From NCBI RefSeq assembly GCF_000737535.1, contig NZ_CP006269.1, positions 1,922,001-1,986,000 of the forward strand: a stretch of DNA of 64,000 bases, given 5' to 3'. Shown here piece after piece: positions 1 through 6,629 of this stretch; position 1 is the first letter of the stretch; the number at the start of each line of letters is the position of its first letter. The notes below the pieces were generated by a model, which ran no database searches, was not told where the DNA came from, and saw only the letters and a list, made by a program, of their open reading frames with translations. The position numbers and the translations under genes are program-made. The DNA comes from Synechococcus sp. KORDI-100 (GTDB lineage Bacteria > Cyanobacteriota > Cyanobacteriia > PCC-6307 > Cyanobiaceae).

Positions 1-2
1 GT

Positions 3-83
3 CTGCTTGTCAAGCTGCCTTTGACCTGGCTTGTGGTCGGCCTGATGGTCTGGTGGCTGTGGATTGGCTTGAAACGGCACTGA
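3..83 (+). CDS. C-terminal end of an unidentified membrane protein (partial)
   Basis: Only the last 26 codons are inside the window. The frame ends LLVKLPLTWLVV...WIGLKRH and stops at 81-83. The residues are strongly hydrophobic with two clusters of Trp and a basic last few residues, as at the end of a final transmembrane helix. The start and most of the gene lie to the left, so no family can be assigned. The other two frames of this stretch are either stopped early or read into the hairpin downstream, which supports this frame. Confidence 0.5.
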   Translation: MLVKLPLTWLVVGLMVWWLWIGLKRH

Positions 84-495
84 TCCAAAAAAAAGTCCTG
101 CCGAAGGCAGGGCTGAATTCTCACGGGTGTGACCTTGTTTCCACGTCGTGAGATCTCCTCACCATTCAACAGTGCCAAAACCTCACGGAAGATGGAATGT
201 CGACCATGCACCCGGTCCAACTGGCACAGATCTTGACCGCCCAGGCGACAGATTGGCCAAGAGCTGGCCTGGCACGGTCAAATCATCGATTGATGAGTAT
301 CAAGGAGTTGAGTCCAGGCCTGACCGTTCCATGACCAAACTGATCAGGAACCGCTCAATGGTGGCTGAGCAAGGCCCGCAGGAACGTTTCCTTCATTGGT
401 GGAGAGGACTGTTCAAAAAAACCCAAACGGCCGGTGATCGCAAGGACGACAGGACGGAGAGGCCGTTCATGTTCTGGGACCTCAGCGACGGTTGA
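84..495. other. 412-bp stretch with no confident gene
   Basis: Apart from the hairpin at 87-111, this interval lies between a partial gene ending at 83 and the Hli gene ending at 496. One plus-strand frame (start at 331, 54 codons, stop at 493-495) reads ERFLHWWRGLFKK and later PFMFWDLSDG; its stop abuts the Hli stop. It may be a real small protein, but I have no family match. The longer 115-codon version starting at 148 has an atypical composition upstream of 331 and is probably not translated. Confidence 0.3.
87..111 (-). terminator. Rho-independent terminator, leftward
   Basis: Read on the minus strand there is a 6-bp GC stem (CCTGCC / GGCAGG, loop of three) followed directly by eight T residues (A-run at 87-94 on the plus strand). 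It could end leftward transcription from the Hli gene about 390 bp away. It may also act on the plus-strand gene that ends at 83, although it has no T-tract in that direction. Confidence 0.6.
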
Positions 496-699
496 TCAGC
501 CCTGACCGAACAATCCGAAGCTGATCTGACTGGCAATGCCGTGGCCGGTGATCACTTCAGTGAGCAGTCCGATGAGGAAACCGAGCATGGCCACGCGTCC
601 ATTCAGCAGCTCGGCACGATTCATGCGCTCTCCCTGGATCTGGGATTTCGCAGCCTCCTGATACCAGTCTTCGCGCGCTTGGCTGGCGGAATCGGACAT
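496..699 (-). CDS. hli: High-light-inducible protein (Hli/Scp)
   Basis: This 67-aa protein has the one-helix chlorophyll a/b-binding signature: ELLNGRVAMLGFLIGLLTE at about residues 30-48, with the Glu and Asn/Arg of the ExxNxRxAM core that ligate chlorophyll. Hlips are thylakoid proteins that bind chlorophyll and carotenoid. They protect photosystem II assembly intermediates and chlorophyll synthesis from excess light. The N-terminal 25 residues are soluble and charged. Length and motif match the family; which Hli paralogue this is cannot be told from the sequence. Probably transcribed alone, since the next leftward gene is 27 bp upstream of its start but ends in a broken frame. Confidence 0.93.
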   Translation of the reverse strand: MSDSASQAREDWYQEAAKSQIQGERMNRAELLNGRVAMLGFLIGLLTEVITGHGIASQISFGLFGQG

Positions 700-725
700 A
701 TTGCTGCTGCAATTGTGAAATAATA

Positions 726-1362
726 TTACAGGAGCTTGCAGAGGAAATCGTCGACTTTCTCGACAGCGAGTTGCAGATTCGTCGAGACGCTGTGCCCTGA
801 ACGCTGGCGCGGTTTGAAGCTGTGGTCTCCATCGGGGATCCAGGCCAGCTGAACCGCCGGCGCGAGGTCATAGTCCCTCACCTCCTCGAAACGGCCCATG
901 GCGTCGCGTTCACCCTGCAGCGATCAACATTGGGACTGTTGATCGCTGCAGGTGCTCAATCCTGAGACGGTCCGGACGCCCCATGGGATGGAAGGGATAG
1001 CCAAGACAGAGGCAACCCCTGATGCGATCTGCCACGAACAACGGTTCCGCAATCATGCTGGCCACACTGCCTCCCATTGACTTGCCTGCAATGAACAGAG
1101 GGAGAGGCTCTGTGAGTTGATTGACCTCTGCCTGGAAGTGGCCGGTCAGCACCTCAATCCTGTCAGGAGGCCGCTCCTTGCCGAGAAGCCTCTGGCGCTG
1201 CATGTAGGGAAATTCAAATCGAATGACGCGACAGCCAAGGCTCCCAAGCGATCTGGCAGATGTTTCCATGAAGGAGGACTCCATTCCGGATCCAGCTCCA
1301 TGGGCGAAAAGCAGATTCGCCTTGGGAGAACCGCAACAATCAAACAGCCGTGTTTCCTGCAT
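726..1362 (-). pseudogene. Alpha/beta hydrolase of the KANL3/Tex30 type, frameshifted
   Basis: From 1362 the frame reads as an alpha/beta hydrolase: LLFAHGAGSGM (oxyanion region), then a nucleophile elbow GKSMGGSVAS. It then runs off-frame at MLIAAG and stops at 910-912. Shifting by one base at about 944-946 restores a convincing C-terminus, LQGERDAMGRFEEV with the catalytic-His region PDGDHSFKPR, ending at the stop 726-728. So one extra base separates two halves of one gene of about 210 codons. The shift falls inside a perfect inverted repeat at 914-952. The N-terminal product keeps the Ser but loses the catalytic His. It is either a recent pseudogene or a base-calling error in a hairpin. 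Confidence 0.8.
914..952. repeat. Perfect 16-bp inverted repeat at a frameshift site
   Basis: Positions 914-929 are the exact reverse complement of 937-952, separated by a 7-base loop. The repeat lies inside the hydrolase coding sequence. The single extra base that breaks the frame is in one arm, and without it the two arms would mismatch by one bulged base. This is a hallmark of quasipalindrome correction. Confidence 0.9.
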
Positions 1363-1402
1363 CGCCTGGACGGATCAGCGTCCCAGCTTGGAGGGAGAAC
1401 TG

Positions 1403-1903
1403 TCAGCGAGCTGCAGGAACGTCGCTAAGGCTTGGCGTGCGCTTAAGGAGCTGCTCGAGTGAATCTGAGGTGAACTCCAGATCCGGCTCAAGACGGCGGC
1501 TGACGAGTTCATCGATGGAGAAACAACCCGGTCCAACGGCAAGAATGGCCACCGCTGACGCGAAATAGAGACCAAGCAACTCCAGCAGGTAGATGTTGAA
1601 GCCAGCCGTGATGATGGCGTGATAGATCGCTACTGAAATCGTGCCGGCAACAGCCAGGGCACCGAAACGAGTCAGCAAACCTGTGATGAGAAGCCAACTG
1701 CCGACCACCTCTGAAAACGCTGCGACGTAGGAGAGAAGAATCGGGAAGGGGAGATGGAGGGGTCTGACGAAGGCGTCTGCGAAGTTTTCGATATTGGCAA
1801 GCTTTTCGTAGCCGTGGTGAATGAGCAGCGCTCCTGTGAACACGCGCAAAAGCAGCAGACCCAGATCGCCGACGAACGGCTTGGTGAGAATGGCGCGGAC
1901 CAT
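1403..1903 (-). CDS. DoxX family membrane protein
   Basis: This 166-aa protein carries the DoxX pattern: GLLLLRVFTGALLIHHGYEK near the N-terminus, followed by three more hydrophobic segments (about residues 55-78, 82-104 and 106-125) and a charged C-terminal tail. DoxX proteins are four-helix inner-membrane proteins related to quinone-linked oxidoreductases; their role in cyanobacteria is not established. The gene lies 40 bp upstream of the broken hydrolase and is transcribed in the same direction. A second DoxX-like gene lies 1.2 kb further upstream at 3104-3463. The C-terminal 35 residues after the last helix are acidic and probably cytoplasmic. Confidence 0.85.
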   Translation of the reverse strand: MVRAILTKPFVGDLGLLLLRVFTGALLIHHGYEKLANIENFADAFVRPLHLPFPILLSYVAAFSEVVGSWLLITGLLTRFGALAVAGTISVAIYHAIITAGFNIYLLELLGLYFASAVAILAVGPGCFSIDELVSRRLEPDLEFTSDSLEQLLKRTPSLSDVPAAR

Positions 1904-2024
1904 AGACCTGTGATCGTTTACATGAATTTAAGAAGTTTTGTTGACTCGGCGCGCCTCGTCTAGGCACAAATAACCAGGTTGAGTATTTATACGCAGCAGA
2001 GCGGGCTGACGGCGTGCAGGCCGA

Positions 2025-2342
2025 TCAGTCAGCAGCTCCCAGCCGGGCGTTGTGCTGCTTCTGCATCTCCACCATCTCTCCGCAGGTGAGTGCCGGGCTG
2101 TACTCAAACTCAACGCCGAACATCGAACGCCAGACCATGAAATGGCGGAACAAAGCCTTGGCATCCACGGCTTTGCAGATCACACAGATGCGCCCTGACT
2201 CCGGCATGTGCAGGCGGGCAACAAGTTCAAAGCCATTGGCCTTGTCCTCTGCTGCTCCGGCTTCCATGTAGTCGATGAAAGCGGTGTAGCCCTCGTCCTG
2301 GGTTTCCGATGGAACCTGACCGTTGACGACGTAGAACTGCAT
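2025..2342 (-). CDS. DUF3303 family protein
   Basis: From the Met at 2342 the protein is 105 aa and begins MQFYVVNGQVPSE, a start that fits DUF3303 proteins; the frame is open for 22 more codons upstream but that part is basic and does not look conserved. The fold is probably a ferredoxin-like alpha/beta barrel dimer: short hydrophobic strands (LVARLHMPE, RICVICKAV) alternate with helices. Function unknown. It contains three Cys (two in the ICVIC strand, one near the C-terminus) and no recognisable catalytic motif. It is in the leftward gene run between the SDR and DoxX genes, but gaps of about 100 bp on both sides suggest its own transcript. Confidence 0.7.
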   Translation of the reverse strand: MQFYVVNGQVPSETQDEGYTAFIDYMEAGAAEDKANGFELVARLHMPESGRICVICKAVDAKALFRHFMVWRSMFGVEFEYSPALTCGEMVEMQKQHNARLGAAD

Positions 2343-2444
2343 GCCGGATCTGTGAGAGGACGTACGTCTTTTTAGAACTGACCGGAGCCAGGTCAACGTG
2401 CTCTTCAAGACAGCTCAACCAAAGAGGACCTGTGCCTCCCGTCC

Positions 2445-3107
2445 CTAGGTCAGTGCCTCCTGCATGGATCTCTGCGGCAGATCCGGATCACTGGTGACTT
2501 CGATGATGCGACCGATCGAAGCCGGCACGAGCAGTGCCTCGACACAACACCGCGCCACCAAACGTCGCGGGATCGAGTTGCTGTTCTGTTGATCAGCACC
2601 ACTCCAGCGAATCCCCTCAGCGGCCACGTTGTCCTCACGTTCTGAGAGCCCACCCGGCCGGATCACCGTCCAGTCCAGTCCACTGGTTTCAAGAGCGCTC
2701 TCTCCCACCCGTTTCCAGATCAGGATCAGTCCAAACAGGTTGAGTGGATGTCTCCAGCGGCCAGCGCAGAGGGAACTCACCAGGATCACCCGATTCACCC
2801 CAACACGTCTGCAGCTCTCCACCTGGGATGTCACAGACCAGGCATCAACGCGCATTGGCCCTGACAGATCGACTGACGGTCGAGCACCCGTGGCAATCAC
2901 CAGCGCATCAAGACCTTGGAGGGCTCGATCAAGGGCCTGTTGATCGAACAGGCTGAGACGCTGCTGGTCGCAGCTGCTGAGCTGATCGGGCAGCACCGAT
3001 CCAGGCCGAAGCAACAGGCGTGGCTCAAGGCCTTCGTTCAGCAACTCCTCGGCAACGCGGTAGCCCGTCTTGCCTGATGCCCCACTCACGGCAACGCGCC
3101 TGATCAT
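2445..3107 (-). CDS. NAD(P)-binding SDR-type protein
   Basis: This 220-aa protein starts with a Rossmann fingerprint, VAVSGASGKTGYRVAEEL (GxSGxxG), at residues 6-23, and has the downstream DALVIATGA strand at about 68. It keeps VILVSSLCAG in place of the usual catalytic segment and lacks a YxxxK pair, so it is an atypical (NmrA/YwnB-like) short-chain reductase rather than a classical one. The C-terminal VIRPGGL loop is typical of the group. The start overlaps the end of the DoxX-like gene by 4 bp (ATGA), which implies translational coupling. Substrate unknown; related cyanobacterial proteins act on chlorophyll, quinone or as chaperone-like factors. Confidence 0.85.
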   Translation of the reverse strand: MIRRVAVSGASGKTGYRVAEELLNEGLEPRLLLRPGSVLPDQLSSCDQQRLSLFDQQALDRALQGLDALVIATGARPSVDLSGPMRVDAWSVTSQVESCRRVGVNRVILVSSLCAGRWRHPLNLFGLILIWKRVGESALETSGLDWTVIRPGGLSEREDNVAAEGIRWSGADQQNSNSIPRRLVARCCVEALLVPASIGRIIEVTSDPDLPQRSMQEALT

Positions 3108-3463
3108 CGTGTGGACAGTCGAGGCCGGGTGATCGCCAGCAGAAGCGCTCCGCAGAACGTGAGGTTCCGAATCAGTCCTGAGTCCGGCGGGAAGGCATGG
3201 AACAACAGGGTTGTCGGCACCAGGAAAACCAGAAGAAGTGCAGCTCCGATACGGGTGGTGCGACCGAAGACCAGAAGGATCGACCCAAGGACAAGAAAGG
3301 CGATAGCTCCAGCCAGAAGCAGAGCCGCCAGAGGCTCAGGAACACCCTTGGAAGCGATCCCGGCAGCCGTGCCTGAAAAATCGCTGATCTTTCCAGGCAC
3401 GGCTGCGATGAACATCGACGCCAGTGCGAGACGACCAAGACGATCGACCAGCTCAGTCGTCAT
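3104..3463 (-). CDS. DoxX-like small membrane protein
   Basis: This 119-aa protein has four hydrophobic stretches (residues 7-25, 43-65, 70-88 and 97-112) and the short DoxX-type elements FIAAVPGKISDF and LLFHAFP. Such proteins are usually four-helix inner-membrane proteins of unknown function. Its 5' end overlaps the CP12 gene by 11 bp and its 3' end overlaps the SDR gene by 4 bp, so CP12, DoxX-like and SDR genes look like one leftward operon. This context, redox-sensing CP12 with a DoxX and an SDR reductase, hints at a redox role, but that is inference. Confidence 0.75.
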   Translation of the reverse strand: MTTELVDRLGRLALASMFIAAVPGKISDFSGTAAGIASKGVPEPLAALLLAGAIAFLVLGSILLVFGRTTRIGAALLLVFLVPTTLLFHAFPPDSGLIRNLTFCGALLLAITRPRLSTR

Positions 3464-3671
3464 ACACGAGACACTCGGGCTCGTCGGGATTCTGCTCGCA
3501 GAACAACTCGAGTGGAGAGGGATCGTGGGTGTCGTCGGGGAACTGCTTCTTGTGATCCAGAAGCCATTGAAGTTCTTCGGTGAGGTGTCGCACCTTGCCG
3601 TCGTTGTGCTCAGCCAGAGCTTTCAGAAATTCCTCTTGATCTTTCTGGATGTGCTCGTCGATCGTTTTCAT
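3453..3671 (-). CDS. cp12: CP12, Calvin-cycle regulator
   Basis: From the Met at 3671 the protein is 72 aa: a charged helix, then EELQWLLDHKK (the AWDxVEEL-like core) and the C-terminal FCEQNPDEPECLVYDD. This end is diagnostic for CP12, which under dark, oxidising conditions links GAPDH and phosphoribulokinase into an inactive complex and slows carbon fixation. Only the C-terminal Cys pair is present; there are no N-terminal cysteines, so just one regulatory disulphide can form. An upstream extension of 62 codons exists but is not CP12-like. First gene of a probable operon with the DoxX-like and SDR genes. Confidence 0.88.
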   Translation of the reverse strand: MKTIDEHIQKDQEEFLKALAEHNDGKVRHLTEELQWLLDHKKQFPDDTHDPSPLELFCEQNPDEPECLVYDD

Positions 3672-3747
3672 GATGACAAGAGAGCTTCTGATCTGATTCA
3701 GTCGTAGCGGCCGCTTAACGCATTGATCAGCAGGTATTTCTACCTTT

Positions 3748-3978
3748 ATGTCTAAAAGCGGACATGCACTGGTTTCCAGGCACAGTGACAGTGAGGCTGA
3801 TTCTGGATCCACGGAAACCATGCAACCCTCCGAACGAGCGGTGATGACGGGAACCATCCTTTTCGCGATGGGATTGGTGATCGGAATTGCGATCGGGTCC
3901 GCTTCCGCTGTGTCGTCCCTGACCCAGGGAGCACCCGATGTCCTTCAGAGCTGGTCGGGTGTGGTCGCCCTTCCCTGA
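3748..3978 (+). CDS. Small hypothetical membrane protein
   Basis: The frame is 76 codons. The first 24 residues are polar; a likely internal start at 3820 would give a 52-aa protein. The only clear feature is a single transmembrane segment, TILFAMGLVIGIAIGSAS, followed by a short non-conserved tail. It is divergent from CP12 with 76 bp between the starts. I do not recognise a family. Codon use resembles neighbouring genes, and the hydrophobic helix makes it more credible than the other frames here. Confidence 0.45.
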   Translation: MSKSGHALVSRHSDSEADSGSTETMQPSERAVMTGTILFAMGLVIGIAIGSASAVSSLTQGAPDVLQSWSGVVALP

Positions 3979-4233
3979 GTCATCGACCGCTTGACGCGCA
4001 GGCCCTGGGGATCTATCAGACAGCCAAGTCGCGAGACTCAACGGTGGGCAGCAGCGCTGAACGGACCATTTTCCGTCGGGATAAGCGAGGTGTGAGCGGC
4101 TGGCTGAAAGCCTTTAGACAACTTTTTTTCGGATGAGGGCCCTCAGAACCAGCATTCGGTCAGCAGACGAACAAGAAGTGCTGATTTCGGGAGATCACCT
4201 GAGCCATGGTGAAAACGCCATGGCAAAGCTTTC

Positions 4234-4410
4234 ATGAGCGCGCGCAGGCCTTACACCGTTCGCTTCAGAACCCCGGACAACAACACCCTCGAGAACTGCT
4301 TTTATGCGACGGATGCCTTTCAGGCTCGACTTTTAGCGATGGAGTTCAACCGTTACATCAAGGACCACCCCAATCGCATCGACAAAATCTTCAGCGCAGC
4401 CCAACGCTGA
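4234..4410 (+). CDS. Conserved-looking 58-aa protein, unknown function
   Basis: This short gene reads MSARRPYTVRFRT, then NTLENCFYATDAFQAR, and ends RIDKIFSAAQR before the stop at 4408-4410. Its amphipathic pattern (a basic beta-rich start followed by a long helix) and good codon use argue for a real protein, and it resembles small proteins found throughout marine picocyanobacteria. No function known. It has a single Cys. Its last 20 bp overlap, on the opposite strand, the end of another small gene (4391-4561). Confidence 0.7.
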   Translation: MSARRPYTVRFRTPDNNTLENCFYATDAFQARLLAMEFNRYIKDHPNRIDKIFSAAQR

Positions 4411-4561
4411 TCGTGCCGCTGCTGATCAATTGCTCGAGCCGCGCTGACAACTTCAGTTCCGTGCGATCGAAAAGATCCTGATGTCCGGCCAGATACGCCA
4501 ACTCCTCGCTGGTGATGACCTGATGGGTCACAGCATCCAGGTAGATCTGAACCAGAGACAT
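4391..4561 (-). CDS. Small protein, 56 aa, unknown function
   Basis: The minus strand from 4561 reads MSLVQIYLDAVTHQVIT, then AYLAGHQDLFDRTELKLSA, and stops at 4391-4393. The sequence is mostly helical with alternating hydrophobic positions, no Cys and no signal peptide. I do not recognise a family with certainty. The gene converges on the 58-aa gene and shares 20 bp of 3' end with it, so both C-termini are encoded by the same duplex. The next gene, at 4651, runs divergently. Confidence 0.6.
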   Translation of the reverse strand: MSLVQIYLDAVTHQVITSEELAYLAGHQDLFDRTELKLSARLEQLISSGTISVGLR

Positions 4562-4650
4562 TGAGCGGGTGTCGGACCAGGCAATCCTGGCAACCGCACC
4601 TCATGATCGGAGGATCTCCGCGACAACAACAGCCTCGATAGCGACACAAG

Positions 4651-5154
4651 ATGGATCAGCAACGGGTCCAAACTCTCGTTCAGCAGTGCGCCCTGGGCCT
4701 CTTTGACCTTGCCTGTGCCGTCAGCGGGCATCCAAACTGGGATCTCTCCCTTCCTGTGGGAGTCATCGATGCCCGCAGAACAAAACCACGGCTGATGGTG
4801 TCCGCGGTGGGAACGATCAACTCGATGGTCAAGGCATCAGCCACCATCGGACACCCATTGATGCAAAGCTTTTTCCAACGCTTCGACGACATCGGGCTCG
4901 ATGCAGCCCTGGAGGAGACACGCTCAGGCGAGGACGCGGAGGCCTTTGAGGAGATCTGGCAGGCCTACCGCGATGAACGCAGGCAAGCGGAACAACCGAT
5001 GTGGAGCATCGAGGACGCCACGGACTTTGTTCTCAAGTCCCGGGAAGCCCACGCCGATCATGAAGTGGCCTGTCTGGCCATCTTTCCAGGTGATCCCCAC
5101 AAAATCCTGACGTTTTCGATTCCCATCGCCTTTCTCACCAGACCGGACAACTGA
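4651..5154 (+). CDS. Conserved hypothetical protein, 167 aa
   Basis: This soluble protein has no signal peptide or transmembrane helix. The middle has a long acidic helix (about residues 75-110, AEAFEEIWQAYRDERR) and the C-terminus a hydrophobic strand, ILTFSIPIAFLTRPDN. Two cysteines lie near residues 13 and 22 and a third is in VACLAIFPG. Nothing suggests an enzyme motif. Clean codon use and length support a real gene. It is convergent with the small membrane gene at 5156-5407, with stops only 1 bp apart. Confidence 0.65.
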   Translation: MDQQRVQTLVQQCALGLFDLACAVSGHPNWDLSLPVGVIDARRTKPRLMVSAVGTINSMVKASATIGHPLMQSFFQRFDDIGLDAALEETRSGEDAEAFEEIWQAYRDERRQAEQPMWSIEDATDFVLKSREAHADHEVACLAIFPGDPHKILTFSIPIAFLTRPDN

Positions 5155-5155
5155 A

Positions 5156-5407
5156 TCAGTTCGAAGGAGGGCCATCCTGTCCGTCATCGTTTCCATCGTG
5201 ACCGGCAGAGACCAGAAAACGGCTGGAGAACCGAGTTGCCAGAACGATCGTTGCAGCCCCATATGCAATGAAGGTGACCGCTTGTCCGGACGATCCAGTG
5301 ACGTAGACCTCTCCTTCGAGCAGCAACCAATCCATAAGGGAAGCCACAGTCCCCCAGATCACCACCCAGACGGAGACATAAACAACGCCACGGAGGGTCC
5401 CGCCCAT
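5156..5407 (-). CDS. Small two-helix membrane protein, unknown function
   Basis: The 83-aa product has two predicted membrane helices, VVYVSVWVVIWGTVASLMDW at about 8-28 and QAVTFIAYGAATIVLATRF at about 42-60, and a polar Asp/Gly-rich tail of 20 residues. The N-terminus is short, so both ends probably lie on the same side of the membrane. No family recognised. The architecture is common among small cyanobacterial thylakoid or plasma-membrane proteins. Confidence 0.65.
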   Translation of the reverse strand: MGGTLRGVVYVSVWVVIWGTVASLMDWLLLEGEVYVTGSSGQAVTFIAYGAATIVLATRFSSRFLVSAGHDGNDDGQDGPPSN

Positions 5408-5454
5408 CTGTCAGCTAGCAAGGGGCCAAAGGTTTAGCAGCAAACCCAGGGCTG

Positions 5455-5769
5455 ATGAGCCCTCGTCCCGTAATGTCAGCCCCTGACCAGGACGAAGGGA
5501 TGCCAAGAAAGCGGCGCAAACTCAACAAGGACATGGAAGCGGAGATCGCAGCCGCAAAACGCAAGGTTGAGCTTTTCACGGCATTGATCAACGACATTCG
5601 TGACGAGGACATCCAAGGGGAATACCTGGATGCGTTCGCTCAGGTCAGAGCAGCCGTTGTCCACCTTCAGGCGACCTACATCACAGACGGCTTCTGCGAG
5701 GAAACCGAAGGAACGCTGGCGCTGTACCGCGGATTGATCGACCGTTTCGAGGAGGAATACGAGCTCTGA
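5455..5769 (+). CDS. Hypothetical helical protein
   Basis: The frame gives up to 104 aa, with alternative Met starts at 5473 and 5500; the conserved-looking part begins near RKRRKLNKDMEAEIAAAKR, so the last start is possible. The protein is almost wholly helical, with a basic first third and an acidic end (RFEEEYEL). Heptad-like spacing suggests a coiled coil or helical hairpin. One Cys near the C-terminus. Function unknown. It converges on the DUF4278 gene with 15 bp between stops. Confidence 0.6.
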   Translation: MSPRPVMSAPDQDEGMPRKRRKLNKDMEAEIAAAKRKVELFTALINDIRDEDIQGEYLDAFAQVRAAVVHLQATYITDGFCEETEGTLALYRGLIDRFEEEYEL

Positions 5770-5784
5770 GCTGAGCAGCTGGCT

Positions 5785-6000
5785 TCAGCGGCTGTAGGAG
5801 ACGCCGCGATAGCAGAAGTTGCCGACAACAGCAGACGATTCTGCCTGTCCAGCGGTGTAGGTGCAGCCCCGATAAGTGAGGACGGGATGACGGCGGGCAT
5901 CCTTCTGCCGATTACCGTAGACATTGCGGTCGTAGCGCAACTGGGTGGCGGAGAGGGAGCCTTGCTCGTAGCTCTGGCCCCGATAAAGCAGTGTTGTCAT
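5785..6000 (-). CDS. DUF4278 protein with three YRG repeats
   Basis: The 71-aa protein contains the DUF4278 signature YRGxxY three times: LLYRGQSY (5-12), LTYRGCTY (about 42-49) and FCYRGVSY near the C-terminus. DUF4278 proteins are small, nearly cyanobacteria-specific proteins of unknown function. Between the first two repeats is a polar basic linker. The last repeat ends the protein (VSYSR). The presence of three copies in such a short chain suggests a small repeat fold or a peptide that binds the same ligand several times (inference). Confidence 0.8.
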   Translation of the reverse strand: MTTLLYRGQSYEQGSLSATQLRYDRNVYGNRQKDARRHPVLTYRGCTYTAGQAESSAVVGNFCYRGVSYSR

Positions 6001-6260
6001 GGTTCGAGTCCGAAGAAAGACCGACGTCCCCGTTCCATGGCGTCGATCGAACTGCGCTCTGCTGGTAGCAGAGTGAACGTTTTGTAGCCGTTGCTACAGA
6101 ACGGTTATAGACGGTCGTTGGGGCGATGTGCGAACAGACCTCAACACTTCTTTATCCAGCCTCTGATCTGGATCGCCTGACAGAGGCACAGAGCTGTCAC
6201 ATCTGTGACGATCAGGCTGAACAGGCCCGGCGATAAAGGCTCAGCGGCTTTTGCCCTCTC

Positions 6261-6443
6261 ATGCCCGATGGAATTCAGCTGACGGTCTCCCAGCAATTCG
6301 AACAGGAGCGTCTGACCAGGGCGATTGAATCCACCACGGACCCTGTCCAGCTTCAAACCCTGGCCAAACAACTCCTGCAGGCCTGGCAAAGCCAGAGAGC
6401 CGCCACCGACTGGATCATTCGTCAACACGCTCAGGGCATCTAA
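6261..6443 (+). CDS. Small helical protein, 60 aa
   Basis: The product starts MPDGIQLTVSQQFEQERL and ends IIRQHAQGI. It is predicted to form two amphipathic helices (FEQERLTRAIESTTD and PVQLQTLAKQLLQAWQ). No Cys, no signal peptide. The form resembles small proteins conserved in marine Synechococcus and Prochlorococcus, but no function is known. It is preceded by 260 bp with no convincing gene. Confidence 0.65.
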   Translation: MPDGIQLTVSQQFEQERLTRAIESTTDPVQLQTLAKQLLQAWQSQRAATDWIIRQHAQGI

Positions 6444-6541
6444 CTTTGTCCGGCGATTAACGATTGGGGCGTCTAAGCTCTGACGCCCGTCATTCCGCTG
6501 TGGCCCTGAAACAAAGCGAACGCCAGGTGTCTTCTTTGAGA

Positions 6542-6625
6542 ATGAAAATCACCGTTCTGGTGGCAGGCATCGGCCCTCTCGTTGCGATCGGAATCTGGCT
6601 GCAATCCATAGGTTTTTTCAGTTGA
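6542..6625 (+). CDS. Possible 27-aa single-helix membrane protein
   Basis: A short frame encodes MKITVLVAGIGPLVAIGIW followed by a Phe-rich end and stop at 6623-6625. A GTG at 6500 would extend it by 14 codons (VALKQSERQVSSLR). The single hydrophobic helix with an N-terminal Lys is typical of tiny membrane subunits, and the stop is only 4 bp before the next gene. I cannot assign it to a photosystem, NDH or other known small subunit. Treat as provisional. Confidence 0.4.
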   Translation: MKITVLVAGIGPLVAIGIWLQSIGFFS

Positions 6626-6629
6626 TGTT

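Noticed and set aside
148-495. 115-codon plus-strand frame
   Set aside because: The first 60 codons have an atypical composition; only the last 54 might be real, so I list it only as part of an uncertain interval.
4042-4136. Frame ending RGVSGWLKAFRQLFFG before 4208-4410
   Set aside because: Protein-like at its end, but no good start codon unless a GTG at about 4044 or 4092 is used, and no family match. It may be the remnant or C-terminus of a small protein.
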